Shown here piece after piece: positions 1-5,691 of a stretch of DNA of 9,240 nucleotides. Every line of letters begins with the position of its first letter. Position 1 is the first letter of the stretch. The stretch comes from an uncultured Lacticaseibacillus sp. (GTDB taxonomy: Bacteria; Bacillota; Bacilli; Lactobacillales; Lactobacillaceae). The stretch covers positions 1 through 9,240 of the forward strand of contig CAKRNG010000044.1 of assembly GCA_934370925.1 (NCBI GenBank), read 5' to 3'. The notes below the pieces were generated by a model. The model was not told where the DNA came from, made no database searches, and was given only the letters and a program-made list of their open reading frames with translations. The translations under genes were made by a program, and so were the position numbers.

Positions 1-86
1 ATGTTTTAATTCCTTCAGCACTTGGCTGAAGAACCTACATTTATACGAAACTTTGTTCAGTTTTCAAGGAACCACTTTTTGACAAC
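1..86 (-). other. rRNA operon leader (5' part, runs off the left edge)
   Basis: Read on the minus strand this is the transcribed leader that precedes 16S rRNA in lactobacilli. It contains a boxA-type antitermination element, TTCCTTGAAAACTGAACAAA, close to the TTCTTTGAAAACT element known from Firmicute rRNA leaders and spacers, followed by GTTTCG. Next comes a hairpin with a 7-base perfect stem, CTTCAGC/GCTGAAG (13-19 with 25-31), of the kind seen in rRNA processing regions. The 16S gene itself would begin outside the window. A 16S-23S spacer is the alternative, but two strong promoters immediately upstream favour a leader. Confidence 0.72.
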
Positions 87-92
87 CCGATA

Positions 93-121
93 ATAATATC
101 AGGCAACCAATTCATTGTCAA
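93..121 (-). promoter_or_regulatory. rRNA promoter P2
   Basis: On the minus strand a perfect -35 box TTGACA (116-121) is followed after exactly 17 bases by -10 box TATTAT (93-98). This is a near-consensus sigma-A promoter placed just upstream of the boxA-type leader, as expected for the core rRNA promoter. Confidence 0.8.
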
Positions 122-180
122 CCTCGGAAAAGCATTAATCGTTTTGCCTCAAATGCTTTGCCTCGCTAACAACAAGGAGT

Positions 181-209
181 ATCTTACCAGCTGGCTCCAA
201 ACCGGTCAA
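181..209 (-). promoter_or_regulatory. rRNA promoter P1
   Basis: On the minus strand TTGACC (204-209) and TAAGAT (181-186) are separated by 17 bases. It lies 88 bases upstream of the second promoter in the same direction, reproducing the tandem P1-P2 arrangement known for rRNA operons of Bacillus and relatives. The stretch upstream (about 212-240) is rich in A and T and could act as an UP element. Confidence 0.7.
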
Positions 210-363
210 GCATTAAAATCAGGCACAAAAACACAAAAGACGAATCCACGTTATAGGAGTACACCAATCGTCCGAACATACTTCGTTTTTCACGGGCCGT
301 TAACTTAAAAAACATCTACCTTCCGAGTCTTATTCCGAACAATATCGTTAAAAAAACTTTTTC

Positions 364-386
364 AAAAAAAGAATCGTTCTTTTTTT
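364..386. terminator. AT-rich perfect hairpin, terminator-like
   Basis: A perfect 10-base stem (AAAAAAAGAA at 364-373, TTCTTTTTTT at 377-386) closes on a 3-base loop, TCG. The run of T on either strand gives it the outline of a bidirectional terminator, but it lacks a GC core, so efficiency is doubtful and it may be only a sequence quirk of the AT-rich region. Confidence 0.3.
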
Positions 387-679
387 CTCCCCCAAAAAAC
401 ACCCCGAATGACACAAAATCACCCGAAACCAAGTGTGCGACTGGTCCAAAAATATTGTCATGGTGTGCCAAAAAATTCTGTAAAACCAACAGAACTTAAA
501 ATTTCTGCAGTAAATACGGGCATCTATCATAATGTTTACCAACTGATGCATCGAATATGGTCGCACATCAATCTTCCCCTCGCCGAAATTTAAAACATTC
601 CAACAACAGAAAAAACTTCAATCCTTAACATATAAAAGTACTAGGATCTCCCCACATCAAAGACAACGTATCCACCTCG

Positions 680-720
680 CGCATTGACCAGCACCACCGG
701 TCAATGCGTTTCGTTTCATT
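680..720 (+). terminator. Perfect 10-base inverted repeat followed by T-rich tract
   Basis: CGCATTGACC (680-689) and GGTCAATGCG (699-708) pair perfectly around a 9-base loop. On the plus strand the stem is followed by TTTCGTTTCATTT, a broken U tract, so it could terminate a plus-strand transcript. No plus-strand gene is evident upstream, which makes an operator or the end of a small RNA possible alternatives. Confidence 0.4.
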
Positions 721-744
721 TCCCCGTCTTCCCCTCGTCCATTC

Positions 745-780
745 CAAACAAAAACCCACCCCCAAAAAGTCTGGGGTGGG
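745..780 (-). terminator. Rho-independent terminator after the 65-residue protein gene
   Basis: On the minus strand CCCACCCC and GGGGTGGG (773-780 with 755-762) form an 8-base GC-rich stem with a 10-base loop, followed at once by TTTTTGTTT. It is the natural end of the transcript carrying the small gene whose stop codon lies at 923. Confidence 0.72.
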
Positions 781-813
781 AAAGGATTTTTAGGGGGAAA
801 TTTTGGCGGTTTA

Positions 814-841
814 GGATCATCCCTGCGTATGCGGGGAATAC
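814..841 (-). CRISPR. Orphan type I-E CRISPR repeat (single 28-base unit)
   Basis: On the minus strand the unit begins GTATTCCCCGC and ends GGGATGATCC, is exactly 28 bases long and has the internal palindrome typical of type I-E repeats of lactobacilli. One base (T at 824 on the plus strand) breaks the palindrome, as often happens in terminal repeats. No second copy appears 60 or so bases away on either side and there are no cas genes in the window. It is therefore a remnant, a solo repeat, or a chance homologue, not a functional array here. Confidence 0.65.
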
Positions 842-922
842 TGTCTTTTGGCGCAGCCTCAGTTCCGCCGCTTCTAAAATCAATTATTCATAACTGCTCA
901 AAATAGATTGCGCTCCGTTTCC

Positions 923-1120
923 CTATACTCCCGTCCATCCACGCTTCGTCAATTCCTCCGCCACCAACCCTGCATCCCCACACATCCATTCATCAAACTG
1001 CTCTTGCGAAAACGGCTCATCTTCCATCGCCATAAGTGCTTCCACGAACGCTTGATAATTCTCTCGTTGCATTCGCTCAGTTTCCTGTTTATATGCCGCA
1101 ACATAATCTCCATATTTCAT
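923..1120 (-). CDS. Hypothetical acidic protein, 65 residues
   Basis: I do not recognise a family. The start is the ATG at 1118-1120: GGAGG at 1129-1133 lies 8 bases upstream, whereas the longer frame from 1150 has no binding site and would place that GGAGG inside the gene. The product begins MKYGDYVAAYKQETERM and is soluble, strongly acidic and mostly helical by composition, with a C-terminal part containing two tryptophans and one cysteine (EWMCGDAG, KRGWTGV). A terminator follows at 745-780. It lies 3' of pepT on the same strand but a terminator at 1313-1340 separates them, so it is probably transcribed on its own. A real small gene is supported by the ribosome binding site and terminator; function is unknown. 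Confidence 0.65.
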   Translation of the reverse strand: MKYGDYVAAYKQETERMQRENYQAFVEALMAMEDEPFSQEQFDEWMCGDAGLVAEELTKRGWTGV

Positions 1121-1146
1121 CTTTAATACCTCCAAGGTCACTAACT

Positions 1147-1239
1147 TCACTTCACCCAGCCAAGTATACGACTAACCCCTACTCGCTTGATCAACCACGC
1201 CATCACACTTAACGAAATCCTTCCTCCCACCGCAAGCAT
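1147..1239 (-). pseudogene. Short open frame or decayed gene, 30 residues
   Basis: A minus-strand frame starts with ATG at 1237-1239, directly after an in-frame TGA (1240-1242); codons before that stop also read plausibly (FEIVVSLDGDKTYEEQS). The tail MAWLIKRVGVSRILGWVK (from 1203) is cationic, tryptophan-containing and amphipathic. A GGGAGG (1223-1228) lies too far upstream of the internal GTG/ATG (1206/1203) to be a comfortable binding site. It may be a gene broken by a stop codon, a leader peptide for the following gene, or chance. I claim no function. Confidence 0.25.
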
Positions 1240-1312
1240 TCACGATTGCTCTTCATACGTTTTATCGCCATCTAAAGACACCACAATCTCAAACACAGCA
1301 TGGCGTCACGCA

Positions 1313-1346
1313 AAGAAGCCGGGTCCCCCCGGCTTCTTTTTTCGTC
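1313..1346 (-). terminator. Terminator after pepT (bidirectional shape)
   Basis: A perfect 12-base stem, AAAGAAGCCGGG/CCCGGCTTCTTT, with a 4-base loop starts 5 bases or so past the pepT stop codon. On the minus strand the T residues belong to the stem (CTTCTTT then GCG), while on the plus strand six T follow, so it works better on paper in the plus direction. Its position makes it the pepT terminator, probably acting both ways. Confidence 0.75.
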
Positions 1347-1350
1347 CCCT

Positions 1351-2598
1351 TTACCCCATCTCCGCACCGAGCGCCACAATCTGCACAATCACGCCCGCTA
1401 ACTGCGCGATGTTCTCTGCCGTGACGTATTCGTACGGCCCGTGGAAGTTTGCGCCACCGTTGAACAGGTTCGGCGTCGGCATACCTTTTGCCGTAATAAT
1501 TGAGCCATCCGTGCCGCCACGGAAAGGAACGATGTGCACGGGAAGCCCCTGCTTCGCGTAAGCCACTTTTGCGAGGTCAAGTGAGCGGGGCACCTTGGCG
1601 AGCACCTCGCCCATGTTGCGGTATTTCTCGGTCCACGTGGTGGTGATTGCAACGGCGGCGTGGGCAGCGTTCAGGTCAGCCACGATTTGTTGCAGTAACT
1701 GTTTGCGGGCAGCGAACTTGGTTGCGTCGAAGTCCCGCACGATGTACTGCATGCGCGCATGCCCGACATCCCCAGTCAGCTCATCCAGCAAGAAGAACCC
1801 CTCATAGCCAGCCGTCTTCTCCGGAACCTCCTTGGCCGGCAACGCCCCGTCTATCCGCTGCGCAACCTTGAGCGCGTTAATTAGTTGGTCCTTCGCCTCG
1901 CCCGGGTGCACGGACTTGCCGGTGATTTCGATGACTGCTTGGGCCGCGTTGAATGTTTCGAACATCAAGTCACCAGGGGCCCCGTTATCGAGGGTGTAAG
2001 CGAACTCGGCACCGAATTGGGCCACATCGAATTGGTGCGCCCCCTTACCGATTTCCTCGTCCGGGCCAAAGCCAAAACGAACCGGTCCGTGGGGGATTTC
2101 TGGATGCGCCAGCAAGTATTGCCCCGCCGCGATTGCGCCCACAATCCCCGCCTTGTCGTCTGCTCCCAGGAGCGTCGTGCCATCTCCCGTGATTAACGTT
2201 TGCCCCCGCAGCTTCTTCAACTGGGGGAAGACGTCTGGATCCAAAGTCAACGCCCCCAGCGACACTGCCTGTCCGTCATAGTTCGGGTGAACTTGCGGCG
2301 CAACGCGTTCGCTCGCAAACGCCGCGGTATCGAGGTGCGCGATGAACCCAATTGTCCGCGCGTCCGCCTTGGTTGCGGGGACAGTCGCCGTCACGTAACC
2401 GTTCGCCAGGAGCGTGACGTCCGCAAAGCCGAGTTGCTGCAAATCCGTCACGAGCGTCCGTGCCAGTTCCGTTTGCCCCGGCGTCGTGGGCGTGGCCGTA
2501 CTGTTTGGATCCGATCGCGTGTTGATTTTGGCATAACGGACAAAGCGTGCGGTGATTGACTGTACGGAAAAAGTGCCCCTTTGAATTTTTTCTACCAT
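1351..2598 (-). CDS. pepT: Peptidase T (tripeptide aminopeptidase)
   Basis: Cytoplasmic zinc peptidase of family M20B that removes the N-terminal residue from tripeptides, the last steps of peptide use in lactic acid bacteria. The 415-residue product has the usual length and all expected motifs. KINTRSD lies near residues 24-30, AHLDTA at 87-92 (zinc ligand H88), LGADDKAG at 144-151 (D147), the catalytic/zinc pair DEEIG at 180-184, TLDNG at 202-206 (D204), the dimerisation-lid segment TGKSVHPG at 226-233, FRGGTDGS at 359-366 and NFHGPYE at 384-390 (H386). The start ATG follows GAGGAAGG about 12 bases upstream; the first 10 residues are slightly longer than in many homologues. It lies downstream of a small membrane protein gene and may share its transcript. 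A longer frame (2276-2647) overlapping the 5' end is a shadow. Confidence 0.95.
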   Translation of the reverse strand: MVEKIQRGTFSVQSITARFVRYAKINTRSDPNSTATPTTPGQTELARTLVTDLQQLGFADVTLLANGYVTATVPATKADARTIGFIAHLDTAAFASERVAPQVHPNYDGQAVSLGALTLDPDVFPQLKKLRGQTLITGDGTTLLGADDKAGIVGAIAAGQYLLAHPEIPHGPVRFGFGPDEEIGKGAHQFDVAQFGAEFAYTLDNGAPGDLMFETFNAAQAVIEITGKSVHPGEAKDQLINALKVAQRIDGALPAKEVPEKTAGYEGFFLLDELTGDVGHARMQYIVRDFDATKFAARKQLLQQIVADLNAAHAAVAITTTWTEKYRNMGEVLAKVPRSLDLAKVAYAKQGLPVHIVPFRGGTDGSIITAKGMPTPNLFNGGANFHGPYEYVTAENIAQLAGVIVQIVALGAEMG

Positions 2599-2694
2599 AT
2601 TTGTCTTTGCCTTCCTCTATTTCATAAAGGAAAAGCAGCGACAACACGTTAATGACGTCCTCTGAATCCCTTGAAATAACACTTCCGGGTCACA

Positions 2695-2844
2695 CTACTT
2701 GCCATTACGCTTCTTTCCCGTCAACTTATCCTTAACTGAAATAACCAGTACGATAAGCAGCACAAATGGCGCAACCAGTTCCCCGATTAGTTCGCCAACA
2801 ACACTTTCACCGATGCCGGTCCCGTGCTTCTTTGTTTTTTTCAT
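2695..2844 (-). CDS. Small single-pass membrane protein, 49 residues
   Basis: A short gene that begins ATG (2842-2844) behind a strong GGAGGTGG site (GGAGG at 2851-2855, 6 bases spacing); an adjacent ATG at 2845-2847 is too close to that site. The product starts MKKTKKHGTGIGESVVGELI, then has one hydrophobic helix at about residues 22-36 (LVAPFVLLIVLVISV) and ends in a lysine-rich tail (KDKLTGKKRNGK, stop TAG). Positive residues at both ends and a glycine/glutamate-containing stretch before the helix are visible. A TATAAT box lies about 40 bases upstream of the start. The gene precedes pepT by 96 bases on the same strand. No family is recognised; a membrane microprotein or a type I toxin-like peptide are possibilities, with no direct support for the latter. 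Confidence 0.7.
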   Translation of the reverse strand: MKKTKKHGTGIGESVVGELIGELVAPFVLLIVLVISVKDKLTGKKRNGK

Positions 2845-2884
2845 CATCCACCTCCGCGTTACCGCTACCATCTTCTATGCGGTC

Positions 2885-2890
2885 ATTATA
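2885..2890 (-). promoter_or_regulatory. -10 box upstream of the small membrane protein gene
   Basis: A perfect TATAAT on the minus strand sits 40 bases upstream of the start codon. No good -35 box is found at 16-18 bases spacing (TAGCGC at 17), and no extended TG is present, so the promoter is weak or activator-dependent. Confidence 0.45.
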
Positions 2891-2924
2891 GCGAAATCTA
2901 CACGCGGGCGCTAGACGAAGGGGA

Positions 2925-3151
2925 TTAGTCGAGCTCTGCATCCCAACTTTTTCCGCTTAGCCCAGAATCGACTGCGGTGGTAAACCACCTCCGTCAATTC
3001 TTTGCTAATGCTCAAAAGTTACCGGAATGCGCCGCTCTGTTTTTAGTCGAGCTCTGCATCACTGAAGCTTCCGGCTAACCCGAAACAATCACTGGGGAAG
3101 TGCACCCAGCGCTTGTTTCACGTTAATCCTCACCTTCTCCCGTGTTGCGCC
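2925..3151. repeat. Degenerate duplicated segment (two direct repeats, shuffled spacing)
   Basis: Two short sequences each occur twice. TTAGTCGAGCTCTGCATC is at 2925-2942 and 3043-3060 (offset 118). TGCGCCGCTCTGTTTT is at 3028-3043 and 3136-3151 (offset 108). They abut in the middle, at 3028-3060, so the region reads as two diverged units of about 110-120 bases. The second copy of the shorter element lies inside the last codons of the dehydrogenase gene. Each unit contains a hairpin at a similar place: GGTGG/CCACC at 2976-2989 and CACTGGG/CCCAGCG at 3090-3111. An old tandem duplication of the gene's 3' end is the simplest reading. Confidence 0.6.
3081..3111 (-). terminator. Weak terminator candidate after the dehydrogenase gene
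   Basis: On the minus strand CGCTGGG and CCCAGTG (7 pairs, one G-U) form a hairpin 12 bases past the stop codon, followed by ATTGTTTCG. The U tract is poor, so termination is uncertain. Confidence 0.35.
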
Positions 3152-4097
3152 GCTCTGTTTTCACTTCATTCACCGCAAACTCCGGCTTCTTCCCCGATAG
3201 CACGTCGTCAATCATCTTCGCCGCTGTCAGGGCCATCTCGCGCCCAGCTTCTATCGTGTCTGCACCGATGTGGGGCGTGACGAGTACGTTTTCCATCTGC
3301 CAGAATAGACTGTCGGCGGGGAGTGGCTCCTGGTCGAACACATCCAGGGCGGCCGCAGCGATGGTGCCGTTTTGCAAGGCATCAATCAGTGCGGGTTCGT
3401 CCACGACACTCCCACGCGCCAAGTTGACGAGTCCGGCAGTGGGCTTCATCAAGTTGAATTCACGCGCGCCGACGCTGTGCATTGTCTCCGGGGTGGCGGC
3501 TAAATGCAAGCTCACATAATCAGATTGCTTAAATAATTCATCCCAGCTCACGAACGTGCCATCCGTTGTTTCACGTGGGTGGCGGTTGTAGATGAGCACC
3601 CGGACACCGAGGCTATTCAGCATTGCGGCCAAGGCACGGCCAACATTCCCGTAGCCCACGATGCCGACTGTGGCGCCACCAATTTCGTGTCCGTGCAAGC
3701 CGGCCGCAGCGGACCAACCATCCGTCCGTGCACGCGCCGTCATCTGGGGAATGTTGCGTGCCAGCATCAGGATGTCCATCAAGGCGGCTTCCGCTACGGC
3801 TCGAGCGTTGGCACCTGGCGTGTTGGTCACCCAGACGCCCTTGCTGCCAGCGTAATCGACATCAATATTGTCGTACCCAACGCCCCGCCGCGCCAAGATT
3901 TTGAGGTTTGGCATTTGGTCGTACAAGTCGTTCGACAGCTTGCGGCTCACCATCATAACGGCCGCAGCGTCGGGGGCTAAGCGTAAAATATCGTCCTCCC
4001 CTGGATTGGCGCAGGTAATCACCTCGTACCCCCGCTTGCTCAAATAATGGTCCATCGCCGCATCCGCATCGGTCGGCACAATAATTTTCTGCTTCAT
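3123..4097 (-). CDS. D-isomer-specific 2-hydroxyacid dehydrogenase
   Basis: A cytoplasmic NAD(P)H-dependent oxidoreductase of the D-2-hydroxyacid/phosphoglycerate dehydrogenase family, interconverting a 2-oxoacid and its D-2-hydroxyacid. The 324-residue product has the family length. The catalytic set is complete: R228 in NLARGSVVD, E257 in DQEPLP and H276 in TPHIGAD. The nucleotide-binding loop GYGNVG is at 148-153. The strand end after it reads LIYNRHPR, with Asn-Arg where NAD-preferring enzymes carry Asp, which suggests NADPH preference (inference). The start is the ATG at 4095-4097, 9 bases after GGGAGG; a TTG 24 bases upstream has the binding site inside it. The gene follows the symporter by 27 bases and belongs to its operon. 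The exact substrate is not readable; the C-terminal tail (VKTERRNTGEGED) is encoded partly by a repeated sequence. Confidence 0.9.
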   Translation of the reverse strand: MKQKIIVPTDADAAMDHYLSKRGYEVITCANPGEDDILRLAPDAAAVMMVSRKLSNDLYDQMPNLKILARRGVGYDNIDVDYAGSKGVWVTNTPGANARAVAEAALMDILMLARNIPQMTARARTDGWSAAAGLHGHEIGGATVGIVGYGNVGRALAAMLNSLGVRVLIYNRHPRETTDGTFVSWDELFKQSDYVSLHLAATPETMHSVGAREFNLMKPTAGLVNLARGSVVDEPALIDALQNGTIAAAALDVFDQEPLPADSLFWQMENVLVTPHIGADTIEAGREMALTAAKMIDDVLSGKKPEFAVNEVKTERRNTGEGED

Positions 4098-4124
4098 GAC
4101 AAACTTCCTCCCTTTACCCAAACC

Positions 4125-5417
4125 TTAAGCTTTCGTCGCGTCCGCTTCAACCGCCTGCGCCAAGTACCTGTCCGCCTTGGCCGCATCGAACTCGCCCTCC
4201 GACTTCGCAATCACCACCGACGCCAGCGAGTTACCGAACACATTCACGGCTGTCCGGCCCATGTCGATAATCCGGTCAATCCCCGCGATGAACGCCAGGC
4301 CCGCTGTTGGCACACCAATGCTCGACATGGTCGCCAGCAGCACCACGAACACGGCGCCACTCACGCCCGCCGTACCCTTTGACGTCAGCATCAACACCAG
4401 TACCAGCGAAATCTGCTGGGTCAGGCTCAAGTTAATATTATACGCCTGCGCCAGGAACAGCGCTGCCAGTGACTCGTAAATCGCCGCGCCGTCGAGGTTG
4501 AACGAGTAGCCGGTGGGAATCACGAAGGAGACGATACTACGACTGACGCCGTAATTCTCCATCTTATCCATCAACCGTGGCAGGACCGTTTCGGAGCTGG
4601 ACGTCGAGAAGGCAAGCACGACTTCTTCCTTAATGACGCGGAAAATATGGCTGAGGTGCAGGCCGAAGATGCGGGCGGTCACACCCAGAACGCCCACGAT
4701 GAGCAGGGCGAATGCGGCGTAAACCAACAGGATGAAGTAGCTCAATGGCTTGAGTGCGCCGAGCCCCATTTGCGCAATCGTGGCACTGATTAGCGCACAA
4801 ACGCCAATGGGTGCCGTCTTCATAACCCAATTCGTCACCTTGAACATCACCTGCGAGATGGCTTCGAGAAATTCAATGATAATGCGCCCCTTCTCCCCAA
4901 TCGCTGCGGTGCCCAACCCGAACATTACGCAAAAGAAGATGATGGGCATCATGTTCCCGGCATTCAGTGAACTGAAAATATTAGTGGGAATAATACTCTT
5001 AACGAGCGTCCACATCCCCCCGTCCGCCGCCACGCTCTTGGCGCTCGCAACGTACTGACTGATGCTGGTCGCCGTCAGTGACTTGAGGTTCACCATGCTT
5101 CCGGGGTGGAAGATATTCGCGATGATGAGTCCCAGAATGATGGCGATGGTCGTGATAACTTCAAAGTACACGAGTGTCTTCACGCCCACACGCCCCAACT
5201 TCTTCACGTCACCCATTCCGGCAATCCCGACCGTCAGACACGAGACAACGATGGGGAGCACAATCATCTGAATCAAACTGATGAACATCGTCCCCACGTT
5301 CGACATCGCCGTAATTGCCGTCTTGTTCTGGTAGAAAACCACGCCCAGAACAAGTCCCACGACAAGCCCAATCATGATCTGCCAACTCTGTGAAATATGT
5401 ATACGTTTCTTCTGCAT
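4125..5417 (-). CDS. Dicarboxylate/amino acid:cation symporter (DAACS, GltP/DctA family)
   Basis: An integral membrane secondary transporter that imports an anionic amino acid or dicarboxylate with protons or sodium. The 430-residue protein has the multi-helix core and signature segments of the family: serine-rich STSSSET at 271-277 (hairpin 1), PTGYSFNLDG at 301-310, SKGTAGVSG at 346-354 (hairpin 2) and DRIIDMGRTAVNVFGN at 381-396. D385, R388 and N392 match substrate- and cation-binding positions of GltPh (D394, R397, N401). The position of GltPh D405 is N396, as I recall for proton-coupled GltP, so proton coupling is likely. The start ATG (5415-5417) follows GAGGTG by 8 bases; a frame reaching 5807 is an artefact running through the promoter region and the opposite gene. 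It heads an operon with the dehydrogenase. Substrate could be glutamate, aspartate or a C4 acid. Confidence 0.9.
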   Translation of the reverse strand: MQKKRIHISQSWQIMIGLVVGLVLGVVFYQNKTAITAMSNVGTMFISLIQMIVLPIVVSCLTVGIAGMGDVKKLGRVGVKTLVYFEVITTIAIILGLIIANIFHPGSMVNLKSLTATSISQYVASAKSVAADGGMWTLVKSIIPTNIFSSLNAGNMMPIIFFCVMFGLGTAAIGEKGRIIIEFLEAISQVMFKVTNWVMKTAPIGVCALISATIAQMGLGALKPLSYFILLVYAAFALLIVGVLGVTARIFGLHLSHIFRVIKEEVVLAFSTSSSETVLPRLMDKMENYGVSRSIVSFVIPTGYSFNLDGAAIYESLAALFLAQAYNINLSLTQQISLVLVLMLTSKGTAGVSGAVFVVLLATMSSIGVPTAGLAFIAGIDRIIDMGRTAVNVFGNSLASVVIAKSEGEFDAAKADRYLAQAVEADATKA

Positions 5418-5691
5418 CTCTTCGCCACCTCGTCCAATTCCGGTGCGCCGCATCTGATTGGCGACAACACCACTAATTTCTTTATTAAAGTATTTAAAAT
5501 CGAAAATAGTGTGAATTTGGTTGGGAAATTTAAGTAATCTCGCGTGCGAATATAATGAAGGGTACACGCACGACACATCCAATCGCGCGTCAGAAGACTG
5601 GATCCTGGGGTAGCCAACCGTTGTACGTTCGATTGTGTCGGAAGCGGGAAAGTGATAGGTTTGGCTTAGAAAGTTAGACGGAGGTTTCCCC
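5418..5691. promoter_or_regulatory. Divergent control region between symporter and hydrolase
   Basis: The AT-rich core is at 5471-5560. On the plus strand a perfect TATAAT (5551-5556) could serve the hydrolase with a leader of about 130 bases, but there is no good -35 box. It is flanked by an inverted repeat, CGTGCG (5543-5548) and CGCACG (5567-5572), a possible operator. The leader also contains AGCCAACC (5612-5619) and GGTTTGGCT (5658-5666), able to pair near the ribosome binding site. For the symporter (minus strand) I see only weak boxes such as CAAATT-17-TAAATA, so its promoter is not assigned. Confidence 0.4.

Larger units (their letters stand above)
210..750. other. AT-rich intergenic region without a convincing gene
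   Basis: Open frames here (348-566 minus, 408-593 plus) have no ribosome binding site and no recognisable protein character. They are rich in residues typical of chance translation of AT-rich DNA. The region separates the leftward rRNA operon from the next genes. It holds two hairpins, listed separately, and otherwise I see nothing in it. Confidence 0.6.

Noticed and set aside
348..593. Open frames of 72 residues (minus) and 61 residues (plus) in the AT-rich region
   Set aside because: No ribosome binding sites, no family resemblance, and both overlap each other and a hairpin; best seen as chance frames.
2276..2647. 123-residue minus-strand frame overlapping the pepT start
   Set aside because: It overlaps pepT in another frame for most of its length and has no family features; pepT motifs are complete in their own frame.
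2965..3000. T-box riboswitch-like GGTGG...CCACCGC segment
   Set aside because: The T-box core AGGGTGGNACCGCG is not present and there is no downstream aminoacyl-tRNA synthetase or amino acid gene; the match is a simple hairpin.
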